Shown here: positions 1 to 8,963 of the stretch, piece by piece | Numbering within the stretch: the stretch's first letter is position 1 | Layout: each line of letters begins with the position of its first letter | Origin: Pirellulales bacterium | GTDB taxonomy: Bacteria > Planctomycetota > Planctomycetia > Pirellulales > Lacipirellulaceae | Length of the DNA stretch: 42,574 bases | Assembly: GCA_022448265.1 (NCBI GenBank) | Contig: JAKVCC010000024.1 | Span: 1 to 42,574, forward strand | Reading direction: 5' to 3' | The notes under the pieces: generated by a model | Database searches by the model: none | Seen by the model: the letters and a program-made list of their open reading frames with translations, nothing else | What the model was told of the DNA's origin: nothing | Program-made: the position numbers and the translations under genes

Positions 1-198
1 GATCGGAAGGCGAATTCCCGACGCCTGCTTGAACAATCGCTGGAACTCTTCTGCCGCATATTGCTCGCTCGGGATGGCACTTGCCCCCAGGACGATGTCC
101 CAACCGCTGAGCCGTGCCAGATCCACACCCGCCTGCGGCTTGGCGTGCAAACTTGTGCAGAGCATCGCCATCAGGCCAATTGCAACAAGAGACCTCAT
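1..198 (-). CDS. DUF4838 / GH67-N-like exported protein, N-terminal part
   Basis: Only the first 66 residues are in the window; the gene runs off the left edge. The ATG at 198 overlaps the TGA of the upstream epimerase gene (ATGA overlap), which supports both the start and translational coupling. The N-terminus has a short hydrophobic segment (VAIGLMAMLCTSLHA) typical of a Sec signal peptide. It is followed by a stretch containing DIVLGASAIPSEQYAAEEFQ, which resembles the beta-sheet N-terminal domain of alpha-glucuronidases and of the DUF4838 proteins common in Planctomycetes. In that family the domain precedes a glycosidase-like barrel. The position at the 3' end of a glycan-degradation operon fits. 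Catalytic residues lie outside the window, so activity cannot be judged. Confidence 0.7.
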   Translation of the reverse strand, partial: MRSLVAIGLMAMLCTSLHAKPQAGVDLARLSGWDIVLGASAIPSEQYAAEEFQRLFKQASGIRLPI

Positions 199-1190
199 GA
201 ACTTTCTTCCCGCGCGAGGTGCTCTAAGATACGGTCTTCTCCATCTTGGTCACTCGACGGGTCGACCAGGTTCTTCGTGTCGAGCCATGCCATCATCAGC
301 GCCACGCCCGCGTCATGGTCCGTTTGGCAGCGGAATCCAATATCATGGAGCGCCGTGACCTCAAAAGCACTTTCATAGTGCACCCAGTTGTAGCCGAAAT
401 CGAAATTTCGGTCCCACTGAGACCAGAGTTCTTTGTGATCGCGAAACCACGTGTTGGGAATCTTGTGTGCCACCAGAGGCACCCCCAGCACGCGCGCCAA
501 CGACTCGTAGTACTCATCCAAGGTAAGAATCTCGTCACCACTCAAATTGATCATTTGCCCCATGCAATCAGGACGTTCCAAGACATAGACAAACGCGCGA
601 CCGGCATCTCCGGCATAGATCGGATGCATCCGCGATGTGCCCTCCCCGGGGATGATCACGGGCCGACCCTTGCGCATGCGGTCGAGGAACAGTGATTCAC
701 GCCCCGTCAGGTAGAGCAAATGGTCTCCAGGTCCATAAGGATGGGCCAGGCGCAAGCTGGTGAAACGGAGCCCGCGCTGGCGTTGCTCCTCCAGCATGAA
801 CTGTTCACAGGCCACTTTGCCGTGGCCGTATGCGGAATCAGGCTCAATGGGCGACGTTTCGGATGGCGTCGAGTCGCCGATGATCCCGTAAATAACCGTA
901 CTCCCACAAAACACATAGTGGCGCAAGGAGGGCAGGGCACGCACCACTTCTTCGACGTCTTCCACGACAAAGGCGATCATGTCGATCACCGCGTCGGGCT
1001 GGCGCTGACTTAACGCCTCGCCCAGTTGGCCGCGCACTTTGCGGTCGACGACAACTCGTTCCACCCCCTCCGGCAAATCCGCCTGGGTGCGCCCACGGTT
1101 ATACACGCTGACTTGATGCCCGGCCTCGACCAACTCCTTGACGATAAATGGGCCGATATGGTTGGTACCGCCAATCACTGCAACATGCAT
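195..1190 (-). CDS. NAD-dependent epimerase/dehydratase (extended SDR)
   Basis: 331 residues, a normal length for the extended SDR family. The N-terminal Rossmann signature is GGTNHIGPF (residues 7-15), and the catalytic pair YxxxK is Y121-K125 within SAYGHGK. The probable role is NAD(P)-dependent modification of a nucleotide-activated or free sugar; the substrate cannot be read from sequence. There is no signal peptide, so it should be cytoplasmic. The gene starts 6 bases after the GH123-like gene ends and overlaps the next gene by 4 bases, so it is embedded in the operon. Some SDRs of this group bind RNA or act as isoflavone-reductase-like proteins; the intact Tyr/Lys pair favours a real oxidoreductase. 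Confidence 0.85.
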   Translation of the reverse strand: MHVAVIGGTNHIGPFIVKELVEAGHQVSVYNRGRTQADLPEGVERVVVDRKVRGQLGEALSQRQPDAVIDMIAFVVEDVEEVVRALPSLRHYVFCGSTVIYGIIGDSTPSETSPIEPDSAYGHGKVACEQFMLEEQRQRGLRFTSLRLAHPYGPGDHLLYLTGRESLFLDRMRKGRPVIIPGEGTSRMHPIYAGDAGRAFVYVLERPDCMGQMINLSGDEILTLDEYYESLARVLGVPLVAHKIPNTWFRDHKELWSQWDRNFDFGYNWVHYESAFEVTALHDIGFRCQTDHDAGVALMMAWLDTKNLVDPSSDQDGEDRILEHLAREESS

Positions 1191-1196
1191 GTCTTG

Positions 1197-3650
1197 CTAC
1201 TCCTGTAAGGCGATGATCTCGTCGGCGACCTGCCGCCTGATGCGATCCATAGAACCTTGAGTGAACCGATCACCCTCGGCCGAGAACACAAAGTGAAATT
1301 GGTTTCGCAGCGTATCTATAAGTTGCTGTGCTTGCTGCGTCCGAGGGTCGGTCTCATCGAAGGATGCAATCGCTTGCTCCAACGTATGCAGGTAATACAA
1401 ATCATGATAACCCTGGCGAATGTTTTCGCGCGCGAGCGTGGGGATGATGGTCGTTCCGGCAAAACCTGTCAAACTCTCGCCCACCGGTCTGCGCATACTG
1501 TCTTCGCCCCAATCCACCATGCCATCGACGGGCTCTTTCCACAAGCAGATCCCGTTGAGCAGCCGCTTGTGGACCGCGGCCTTTCCGAAAGGCATCCCGT
1601 ACCAGTAGACTTCCCGCCCTGCGGATTTATACCGCCGGGTCAGATCGACCAGGTAGGGGCCGGTGCCCATGTGAGCAAAAATAGGCACGGCCTGCGGAAA
1701 CGCCTCGGCCATGGCAATGCCCAGCGGTGTGTTCGGCGTGAAGACACACCGATCGCCCCATTGGGGCGAGACTCGCGCCACGGCCCGCTGGAAATCGGGA
1801 ATGCGCCCATACTGTTGAGGCTCGTCCGCCAGCCAGCCCAAAAACTTGAATCCGTGCTTTCCGTAGCGGTCGCTGAGTTCCTCCAGGCTGGCTGAGCCGG
1901 CGTGGATCATAATGAACAGGCGGTTCTTCCAGCCGAGCGCCGCGCACTGATCGAGGATCCAAAAGATGTTTTCCCTAGTGTTGTCGTAAATTGTCAGCCC
2001 GTTATAGCCCATCTCGTCCATGTTCTTCAGGCAGGCGAGGTACTCTGCCTGGGATAGGTTCGCCGCCCCCTCGTTGGGTGTGCCCGTCTTCAGACGATAC
2101 CGGAAAAACGTGCCTCGAATTTTGTCTTCCGGCGGCAACAGGCGGAAAGGATAGACCTCCAGTTGGATATTGAATGCGCCGAGGACGTCGCTATCCTGCT
2201 TCACGCTACATTTTCCAGAGTAACGGCCCGCCGCTGCGTTCTCGGGTATGCGCAGATACGTCCAGAGATATGCCGTTTCTCCCACTTCGAGGTCGAAGGG
2301 TGTCGTCACCTTGCCATCCCGGATGTCGTTATTGATTTGACACACTCCGTCTGGGAGCCCGGCGCGGGCCAACTCCCAATCGTGTACCAGGTATCCCCAG
2401 CCATCCTGACTGACGTGCCGCGTCTCCAATTGCTCGGCTGGGATGATTTTCTTGCCATCGACGAGAGCGGTGCAGTCAATCCGTGCTTTGGTCATCGCTT
2501 GCGAAGCAGTTACCGCAAAGGCGATCGGAACGACTTCGCCGGGCGCACCGTAGAGCGTCACCCCCTCGAGTGTGCCTGCGTAACGGACGAACTCCTGGGT
2601 GCCGAACTGCGGGTCAGCGGGATGTACGGGCGTGATCGCCAGCGGCTCGCCCGAGCGCTTCAATCGCATGGCCGCACTCAATGGCAACCCGGTCTGGTGA
2701 CGGCGAAGTTGGTACATTCGCAGGTGCTCATGCACTCGGCTGGTGGACAGAATCGCATTGAGGCGGGGGGAGTTTAAGTCCGGTTGGGATGGCGAAAAGA
2801 CCGTATAGCGGAGCGTTGCTTTCCACGATTGGCCCACTGAGAGCGGCGCGATGGGAAAGAAAAGCTCAGCCGTGCGCAGCCACGCCGGGGTGAGCCAGTA
2901 CGAAACTTGCTCGATCGGCGATTGAGTTACCTCCACGAGCAGCCCCGTATCGCGCACCGGATCGACCAGCGCGAACCAAGGTTCCGCGGGCGTGAAAAAG
3001 AATACGTTCTCCTCCGATGGGCCGGATGCAATGGCCGATACCGTACCGTCCTGGGCGGGGACGAGATAGACGGAATCGGTCCCATTGTTCGTCCCGGGCC
3101 CCATGATATCGTTCAACCGGTAATAGAGTGTGCGTTTCTCTGGGGAACGGTTCGTGACCGTCAGCTCCAGCTGCACCGTGCGACCACCCGCCAACAGCGA
3201 AACGACGCGCTGCTCTTCGAGTCCAGAGAAAAGCGGGTGCTCGTTTTGATAGCTCATCTCCGCGCGGGTCGGTGATCGATGGACAACCGTGTAAGGATCG
3301 TCCACCTGCTCCGAGGCGTAAGATCCGCACATGTGCCCACGAAATCCGCCGCCAGTGGCCGTCTCCACCCCCTTCGCGTTTTTGCTCGTCGCCCAGTTGA
3401 GAATAAACTCCGACTCGTGCGTCTTGGAGTAAAGCGAGCTGCAACGCCCACCGTATTCAGGGTGGACCACGACCCGCCAAGAATCGTTTTCCAGACGCAA
3501 CTCGGACGCTTCTGCTGGCAGCTCCAGGCCACAGACTAGAACCAGCCCTGTCACTCCCACCACCAGTAACAGGGCACATCGAAGTCCTCGCGAACCGATG
3601 CCATAACAACGCCTGCCACCCATCGTCATCTGCTTGAGCCTTTGCCACAT
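1197..3650 (-). CDS. Exported GH123/DUF4091-like glycoside hydrolase
   Basis: 817 residues. An Arg-rich N-terminus precedes a hydrophobic core (LLLVVGVTGLVLVCGLEL, residues 27-44) ending near PAEAS, so it is probably exported. Residues 50-300 resemble a DUF5107/galactose-mutarotase-like beta domain. Residues about 360-500 look like a beta-sandwich, and 505-750 form a barrel-like region. FLGWLADEP at 603-611 places an adjacent Asp609-Glu610 pair. In GH123 (beta-N-acetylgalactosaminidase) such a pair holds the stabilising and acid/base residues. The ATG lies 3 bases beyond the upstream oxidoreductase stop; Met8 and Met10 are alternative starts. Known: GH123 works by substrate-assisted catalysis on N-acetylated sugars. 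Inference: the substrate here may carry GalNAc or a related sugar, but DUF4091 proteins are poorly characterised. Confidence 0.7.
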   Translation of the reverse strand: MWQRLKQMTMGGRRCYGIGSRGLRCALLLVVGVTGLVLVCGLELPAEASELRLENDSWRVVVHPEYGGRCSSLYSKTHESEFILNWATSKNAKGVETATGGGFRGHMCGSYASEQVDDPYTVVHRSPTRAEMSYQNEHPLFSGLEEQRVVSLLAGGRTVQLELTVTNRSPEKRTLYYRLNDIMGPGTNNGTDSVYLVPAQDGTVSAIASGPSEENVFFFTPAEPWFALVDPVRDTGLLVEVTQSPIEQVSYWLTPAWLRTAELFFPIAPLSVGQSWKATLRYTVFSPSQPDLNSPRLNAILSTSRVHEHLRMYQLRRHQTGLPLSAAMRLKRSGEPLAITPVHPADPQFGTQEFVRYAGTLEGVTLYGAPGEVVPIAFAVTASQAMTKARIDCTALVDGKKIIPAEQLETRHVSQDGWGYLVHDWELARAGLPDGVCQINNDIRDGKVTTPFDLEVGETAYLWTYLRIPENAAAGRYSGKCSVKQDSDVLGAFNIQLEVYPFRLLPPEDKIRGTFFRYRLKTGTPNEGAANLSQAEYLACLKNMDEMGYNGLTIYDNTRENIFWILDQCAALGWKNRLFIMIHAGSASLEELSDRYGKHGFKFLGWLADEPQQYGRIPDFQRAVARVSPQWGDRCVFTPNTPLGIAMAEAFPQAVPIFAHMGTGPYLVDLTRRYKSAGREVYWYGMPFGKAAVHKRLLNGICLWKEPVDGMVDWGEDSMRRPVGESLTGFAGTTIIPTLARENIRQGYHDLYYLHTLEQAIASFDETDPRTQQAQQLIDTLRNQFHFVFSAEGDRFTQGSMDRIRRQVADEIIALQE

Positions 3651-3653
3651 GGG

Positions 3654-4844
3654 TCACAGATCTCCCATGACAGCCCAGCGCACTCCGCCACGCGGCAGGG
3701 GCGACTTAATAAGTGAGTCGATGTCGTGCCAAGGATGGCCGTAGAGCTCAAGATATTGCTCGTGCATGTCTTTTTCGATTTGAGTCTCTTCTTGCAAGGG
3801 CAGGTCAAGCCATTGGCTGTCGAGCCGCGCACTTTCCATGAGCGCGACGACCATTTCCTGATCCCGCCAAGCCATGTCAGGCGGATATTGCACGGGCTTG
3901 TCGTTGACCAGTGTCTCATAGAAACCAGTGAGAATGTCGGCGCGCGCAACCTCGTCCTGATCATCGCCCTCGGCAACGCCATATTGTTTGTACGGGTTCT
4001 CAAACACAATCGGTTCGGGCGTATCGACGCGAATGTGGTCGATAACTTCTTTGCCATTCACGTTGGTCATTTCGGTGATGAAGGGATACTCTTGGGGATC
4101 GTCGCGCCCCACGAGAAGCGTTTCGCCCTTAAGGCAGCCTTGAGTCCCTTCAATCTCCCAGTGGAAGAACTGCGTCCCGCCGAAAGGAGGCTGCTCGAAA
4201 TAACAGGTGGCGCCACTCTCAAACTCAATGATACCGCTGGAAACGCGCTGGTACCGTAGATCAAGAGACATGTATTCGTCGACGAAATCAAAATCGCACT
4301 TTCGTCGATAGCCCAGAATGCGTTTGGCATTGCTGCCGAGGATACTGCGGAGGACGTCGAACCCATGGTAGGAACCAGTGGCATACCACATACGGGCCAG
4401 TTGGGGATCTCCAATCAGGCCTGCTTCAACGATCATTCGCTTCAGTTGTTCGCGGGGCCAACGGTGCAAGTTTTCAGCGATCTCGATCTTGACGTTGTTT
4501 TTCGCACAAACGGCCTTGATTGAGTCGGCAATCGCCTTGGTCGGGGCAATCGGGATCTCGCTGATGACGTTCACACCGTGGCTGGCCGCCACGTGTCCGA
4601 TTACCGGGTTGCCATCGGGCGGCACGGCACAGAGGATCACATCCGGTTTGTCGACTTCGATCATCGCTGGCAGGTTGGGGAAAGTCTTGACTTTCCATTT
4701 GGCGGCGCACTCCTCAGCCCGCTTGGGGACTGCTTCGCAAACGCCAACCATTTCGAAGTGATCGGTCAATTTTAAAACAGTCGAAATCCAGATTTGGCCG
4801 CGTCCGGGCCCAGAGCCAACGACGCCAATTTTGAGTTTTTTCAT
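3654..4844 (-). CDS. Gfo/Idh/MocA family oxidoreductase with EIP in place of EKP
   Basis: 396 residues. The N-terminal Rossmann fold starts with IGVVGSGPGRG (residues 6-16), and the C-terminal half matches the alpha/beta Gfo/Idh/MocA substrate domain. The family normally has an E-K-P motif whose Lys contacts cofactor and substrate. Here the position reads SEIP (E96-I97-P98), so the Lys is lost. Members act as NAD(P)-dependent sugar or inositol dehydrogenases, or carry out transient oxidation in glycoside cleavage. There is no signal peptide. The gene sits 59 bases after a sugar isomerase and 3 bases before the GH123-like gene. The function could be redox on a sugar with altered chemistry, or non-catalytic. 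Confidence 0.85.
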   Translation of the reverse strand: MKKLKIGVVGSGPGRGQIWISTVLKLTDHFEMVGVCEAVPKRAEECAAKWKVKTFPNLPAMIEVDKPDVILCAVPPDGNPVIGHVAASHGVNVISEIPIAPTKAIADSIKAVCAKNNVKIEIAENLHRWPREQLKRMIVEAGLIGDPQLARMWYATGSYHGFDVLRSILGSNAKRILGYRRKCDFDFVDEYMSLDLRYQRVSSGIIEFESGATCYFEQPPFGGTQFFHWEIEGTQGCLKGETLLVGRDDPQEYPFITEMTNVNGKEVIDHIRVDTPEPIVFENPYKQYGVAEGDDQDEVARADILTGFYETLVNDKPVQYPPDMAWRDQEMVVALMESARLDSQWLDLPLQEETQIEKDMHEQYLELYGHPWHDIDSLIKSPLPRGGVRWAVMGDL

Positions 4845-4903
4845 AGTATTTTGTTCTCATCAATGTGATTTGTGGGCTACTCCCTACTCCCCTCGTCCTC
4901 ACG

Positions 4904-5740
4904 CTACGCTCCCAATAAAACATCCATCTCACGCGACAACGCAATGATCCCTTCGTCTCGCAAATTGTCTCCGTAAAAATGGCGGTCGAGCGTCAGCCAA
5001 CCGTCGAAGCCCACGTCTCGGAGAGGTTGCATGATTTTTTCTCGCATATCGAAATTGCTCTCCAGCAAGCCGACCCAACTGTTCATGTCGTATCCCTCTT
5101 CGACGCGTACTCCGCTGATGTGGATTTGCCGAATGAACGGCCCAATTTCTTCGATCCAGTCCCAAGGGTAGGAGACCGCGGCGACGTTGCAGACGTCGTA
5201 GACGGCGCCGACCAGGGGATGGTCGATTTCCTTGAGATAGCTGCCAAACTCGATGGGGCTGAGCAAAAACTTGTTCCACACCGTTTCGATGTTGAGCTCC
5301 ACGGAATATTTTTCTGCCAATGGCAACAAATCATCCCGGATGACCTGCTGGCTGCGGTCCCAGACCGTACGGTAGCTATGTTGCCGATCCACCACGCCGG
5401 GAACCTGGAGCATGGAGTTGACGCCCAGTTCGGCGCAGATTTCAATCGTACGACGTGTTCTCTGGATGGTGCGCTGCCGGAGTTCTTTGTCGTTGGAAGT
5501 GAGCGGATAGGGCCAATGATCTTCCAACCAGAGATCCGAAATGGGCACGTATTTTTCGGCGAAGCCTTGCAGCTCCTTGATCTGCGCAGCCGACGGCTCA
5601 TAGGGAATCGCCACCTCCACGGCCGGCTCGTCGGCGACGCTGAGCATGATCCCTTCAAAACCGGCCCGCGATGCCAGTTCGAACCGTTGTTCCATGCTGA
5701 GCCCGGTGGGCATGCAGCCTTGCCAGATTGTTTTTTTCAT
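4904..5740 (-). CDS. Sugar phosphate isomerase/epimerase-like TIM barrel (AP endonuclease 2 fold)
   Basis: 278 residues, usual size for the xylose-isomerase-like TIM barrel family. Candidate divalent-metal ligands fall at the expected strand ends: E152 (LNIET), D182 (YDVCN), H207 (QIHIS) and D252 (LTLDRHF). The last position is more often Glu in the family. Likely role: isomerisation or epimerisation of a sugar or keto-sugar in the cytoplasm, feeding from or to the adjacent oxidoreductase; such isomerase-oxidoreductase pairs are frequent in Planctomycetes. The ATG at 5740 has no strong Shine-Dalgarno. Substrate unknown. Confidence 0.82.
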   Translation of the reverse strand: MKKTIWQGCMPTGLSMEQRFELASRAGFEGIMLSVADEPAVEVAIPYEPSAAQIKELQGFAEKYVPISDLWLEDHWPYPLTSNDKELRQRTIQRTRRTIEICAELGVNSMLQVPGVVDRQHSYRTVWDRSQQVIRDDLLPLAEKYSVELNIETVWNKFLLSPIEFGSYLKEIDHPLVGAVYDVCNVAAVSYPWDWIEEIGPFIRQIHISGVRVEEGYDMNSWVGLLESNFDMREKIMQPLRDVGFDGWLTLDRHFYGDNLRDEGIIALSREMDVLLGA

Positions 5741-5798
5741 AATGAATCTTTGAGTTAAAAATTACGGGTAGTTCAACGGGGTTAGTAGGTAGTTCAAA

Positions 5799-5878
5799 GG
5801 GGTCAGGCACAAATTTTCGGCACTCGGGTCAAGCGGCTTTAGTTAGTTTGTCTTGGCCGAAAAATTGAGCCAGACCCC
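5799..5878. repeat. Imperfect inverted repeat with GGGGTC ends (REP-like)
   Basis: Left arm 5799-5821 begins GGGGTCAGGCAC and ends TTTTCGGC; right arm 5856-5878 is its reverse complement at 20 of 23 positions. The loop is 34 bases. Arms starting GGGGTC with an A/T-rich middle resemble the REP-like palindromes mobilised by Y1 (RAYT/IS200-type) transposases, but no transposase gene is present. It lies in the 170-bp gap between propeller gene A and the isomerase gene, so it could act as a hairpin attenuating transcription between them. Confidence 0.55.
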
Positions 5879-5910
5879 GGCTAACGCCCTGCACCCTTTT
5901 CACTCGTCTC

Positions 5911-7383
5911 TCAATACTTCACACAATAGACTTCGCCTTCGGTAAACTCAAAACGGACACGTACCGGCTTGTAACGGTAGGCTGACGAGTCTTTGCCCTT
6001 CCAACGCAGAACGTGGTCTTGGCAGTCGCCCGAGACAGGGTCGCTGTCCATGAGGTGATAGCCTTCTATTTTTCGACCGAAGATATCACACAACTCAGCT
6101 CGCAGCCAACCGCGGACATTGGCGTCGATCTTGATTTCGTCCTCAGACAGGAAGATCGGCTCGGTGATGAATTCGCCGACGACCTTGTCGGCTGCGACGC
6201 CCAGCAGACGGTTCTTGGGGATCTTCACCGCCATGATGGTATGGGCGGTGGCTCCGTCGATATCAAACACATCGTGCGTCGAGTTGCCTCCGCAATAATA
6301 CAATTGCCAATGGTCGCCCATGTCGACCAGTCCTTCGCCGCTGGGATAGATACCCCCTGCGTCTTCCGGATGGGCCCCATGAAACCAGACCCCGCGTAAC
6401 GGACGCGACCACTGGTGGCTGTCGCGGCTGAAGGCCAGCTCGATGAAGGAGTCCTGCTGGCCCGCCTCGGTGCGGTAGTGGCCCAACAGGGCAATTCGCC
6501 AACCGGCGTAGTCGTTGACCGGCATCATGTAGAACTGCAAGTCCCAGGGGTCTTTCTCGTCGGGCCAGATCACGATCTTGGGATCGCTCCACGCAATGCC
6601 GTCGTCACTGGTGCGCCAGGCAATCGTGCGCAAAAACGATGCGGCGTTGTAAGGCACATCCACGTAGCGTCCACTTTCGGGCTCATTGTCGACCAGATAA
6701 GGGTGAAAGACCTCAAAGCCATCTTTATCGTTTCCATAAACGGTCACTCCATCGTTGCTCTGCAAGCGAGCCATCCGCAGCCCCTCAGTGCGTTCGTATT
6801 CTTCGGGGTCTCTACGCAGTTGTTTGGCCACGTCGCACAACAGGGGACCTGCTTCGGGTATGGGTGGATGATAAAGCAACCCTTTGCCGTCGTTGATCGC
6901 CGTAAAGTTCAATCCGTCTTCGCTTTCAGCTGCTAAACAAGACCAAAGTTGCGTGCCGTTTTCACAACCCCAGAAATAAATCCGCACGCGTCCGTCTGAG
7001 AGCTGCACCGGACAAACCCCCACACTGACTTGGTAGTCCAACCCGGCGATCTGTAAGATGTTGGTTTCTTTTCCATCAATCTGCACTTGTCCCAGATCGG
7101 GCTTGGTCCAATTCAATCGATCGGTCGAGGTTGCGACCAAGATCCGGGGAATGTGCTCGCTGGGATCGTTCCCGCAGCGCGAGCTGTAACTCCAGTAGTA
7201 CATCCGGTAGGTGTCGTCCGGGAGCTGGTAGATCTTGCTCAGAAAGATGCTGGCAGCACCCTGGTCGGCCGGCGTGTCACCCCGGATGATAGGTCCCAGA
7301 TGCTCGACCGGTCCGTAAACGTGGTGAACATTCCGGGACCGTGCCGGCAGGTCTTCGTCGAAGAAAAAAAGGAGGTTGGACAT
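5911..7383 (-). CDS. Five-bladed beta-propeller glycosidase-like protein, paralog A
   Basis: 490 residues, no signal peptide, first of three paralogs in the locus. The N-terminus reads LLFFFDEDLPARSRNV. Repeated blade motifs of the form STDRLNW, SEDGLNF, SRDSHQW and GDHWQLYYCG are typical of the GH32/GH43/GH130 five-bladed propeller superfamily. The last 100 residues form a beta-sandwich-like tail (GWLRAELCDIFGRKIEGY). Acidic candidates include the WPDEKDPWDLQFY block, conserved in all three copies. Likely role: cytoplasmic hydrolysis or phosphorolysis of oligosaccharides, or sugar binding; the family cannot be fixed by eye. This copy is the most divergent of the three and sits 95 bases after copy B. 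Confidence 0.72.
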   Translation of the reverse strand: MSNLLFFFDEDLPARSRNVHHVYGPVEHLGPIIRGDTPADQGAASIFLSKIYQLPDDTYRMYYWSYSSRCGNDPSEHIPRILVATSTDRLNWTKPDLGQVQIDGKETNILQIAGLDYQVSVGVCPVQLSDGRVRIYFWGCENGTQLWSCLAAESEDGLNFTAINDGKGLLYHPPIPEAGPLLCDVAKQLRRDPEEYERTEGLRMARLQSNDGVTVYGNDKDGFEVFHPYLVDNEPESGRYVDVPYNAASFLRTIAWRTSDDGIAWSDPKIVIWPDEKDPWDLQFYMMPVNDYAGWRIALLGHYRTEAGQQDSFIELAFSRDSHQWSRPLRGVWFHGAHPEDAGGIYPSGEGLVDMGDHWQLYYCGGNSTHDVFDIDGATAHTIMAVKIPKNRLLGVAADKVVGEFITEPIFLSEDEIKIDANVRGWLRAELCDIFGRKIEGYHLMDSDPVSGDCQDHVLRWKGKDSSAYRYKPVRVRFEFTEGEVYCVKY

Positions 7384-7478
7384 AGTTGAAGTACCAAGGT
7401 TAGAGAACAGGGGTTAGGGACGAGGATTGTGAGTAGTACTTTATATTTCCCATCTCGCTCCTCACCCCTCGACACTCA

Positions 7479-8960
7479 TCAATATTTCACGCAGTAAACT
7501 TCTCCTTCGGTGAACTCGAAACGGATGCACACGGGCTTGTAACGGTAGGCTGACGAGTCTTTGCCCTTCCAGCTCAGTGTGTGGTCCTGCTTGTCGCCGC
7601 TGATCAGGTCGCTATCCATCAGGTGATAGCCTTCAAGCTTTCGACCGAAGATGTCGCACAGCTCAGCTCGCAGCCAGCCCCGCACGTTGGCGTCAATCTT
7701 GATCTCATCCTGCGCAAGAAAAATTGGCTCGGTCATAAATCCGCCGGTCACCTTGTCCGCCGCGATGGCGAGCAAACGATTTTTCGGAACGCGTACCGCC
7801 ATGGTACATTGTTTGAAATTGTCCTCATCGATCACATCATGTGGGGCTTGGAGGCCGGTATAATACAGCAACCAGTGGTCGCCGTTGTCGATTAGTGCGT
7901 CACCGGTGGGGTAGATTCCGCCGCTATCCTCGGACTGACCCCCCTCGAACCAATGGCCTCTTAGCGGTCGCTCCCACTTGCTGCCATCACGGCTAAATGT
8001 CTGTTCGATGAAATTAGTTTGCTTGCCGGCTTCGGTAAGGTAATGGCCCAACAACCCAATCCGCCAGCCGGCGTAGTTGCAGACCGGCATGTTGTAGAAC
8101 TGCAGGTCCCAGGGGTCTTTTTCGTCCGGCCAGATCAGCAACTCGGGGTCGTCCCAGTGGATGCCGTCATCACTGCGCCGTCGGGAAATCGTACGTAGAA
8201 ACGCCGGGCAATTGTAAGGCACGTCGACCACGCGCCCGCCTTCCACAGGATTCTCGACAAGATACTGGTGAAAGATCTCGAAGCCACGGTCGGGGTCGTA
8301 ATAAACGGTCGACGCATCGTTGCTTTGCAGTTGGTTAAGTCTCAGCGTCTGCTCGCGCTCGTACTCTTCGGGATCGCGCCGGAGCTCTTTGGCAACTTCG
8401 CATAACAGCGGACCACACTCGGGTATCGGTGGGTGGTAAAGCAACCCTTTGCCGTCGTTAATCGCCTTGAAGTGCAACCCATCGTCGCTCTCGGCCGCCA
8501 GCAGTGCCCACAATCGGGTACCATTCTCACAACCCCAGAAGTAGTAGCGCCAACGGCCGTCCGCGAGGCGGACCTGGCTGGGGCCAACACAGACCTGCAA
8601 CTCCAGCCCCTCGATTTCCAGGATGTTCGTATCTTCGCCACGCACCTGCACCTGGCCCAAAGGAGGCCGCTCCCAATGGATCCGGTCGGTGGATGTCGCC
8701 ACCAGGCCCCGCGGCATCGATTCGCTAGGATCCTCGCAACAGCGGGAGCCATAGCTCCAGTAATACATCCGATAAGTACCGTCCTCGAGCTGAAACGTTT
8801 TACTGCAGAAGATACTGGCTGCCCCGTGATCCCACGGCGTGTCACCGGCCAACATCACGCCCAGATGCTCAACCGGTCCGCAAGCGTGACGAACATTCCG
8901 GGACTGTGCAGGCAGGTCTTCGTTGAAAAAGAACAGTAGGTTGGTTTCTGTAGGGTCCAT
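7479..8960 (-). CDS. Five-bladed beta-propeller glycosidase-like protein, paralog B
   Basis: 493 residues. It is very similar to paralog C along its whole length: in the last 50 residues B and C differ at only two positions, and one 134-bp stretch differs at a single base. Same architecture as A: propeller blades with STDRIHW, SDDGLHF and SRDGSKW, the WPDEKDPWDLQFY block, and a C-terminal beta-sandwich. No signal peptide. The ATG at 8960 follows the GH42-like stop by 3 bases, and GAGGAA 7 bases upstream is a good Shine-Dalgarno inside the end of the preceding gene, so translation is coupled to the exported GH42-like enzyme. Confidence 0.74.
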   Translation of the reverse strand: MDPTETNLLFFFNEDLPAQSRNVRHACGPVEHLGVMLAGDTPWDHGAASIFCSKTFQLEDGTYRMYYWSYGSRCCEDPSESMPRGLVATSTDRIHWERPPLGQVQVRGEDTNILEIEGLELQVCVGPSQVRLADGRWRYYFWGCENGTRLWALLAAESDDGLHFKAINDGKGLLYHPPIPECGPLLCEVAKELRRDPEEYEREQTLRLNQLQSNDASTVYYDPDRGFEIFHQYLVENPVEGGRVVDVPYNCPAFLRTISRRRSDDGIHWDDPELLIWPDEKDPWDLQFYNMPVCNYAGWRIGLLGHYLTEAGKQTNFIEQTFSRDGSKWERPLRGHWFEGGQSEDSGGIYPTGDALIDNGDHWLLYYTGLQAPHDVIDEDNFKQCTMAVRVPKNRLLAIAADKVTGGFMTEPIFLAQDEIKIDANVRGWLRAELCDIFGRKLEGYHLMDSDLISGDKQDHTLSWKGKDSSAYRYKPVCIRFEFTEGEVYCVKY

Positions 8961-8963
8961 GTG

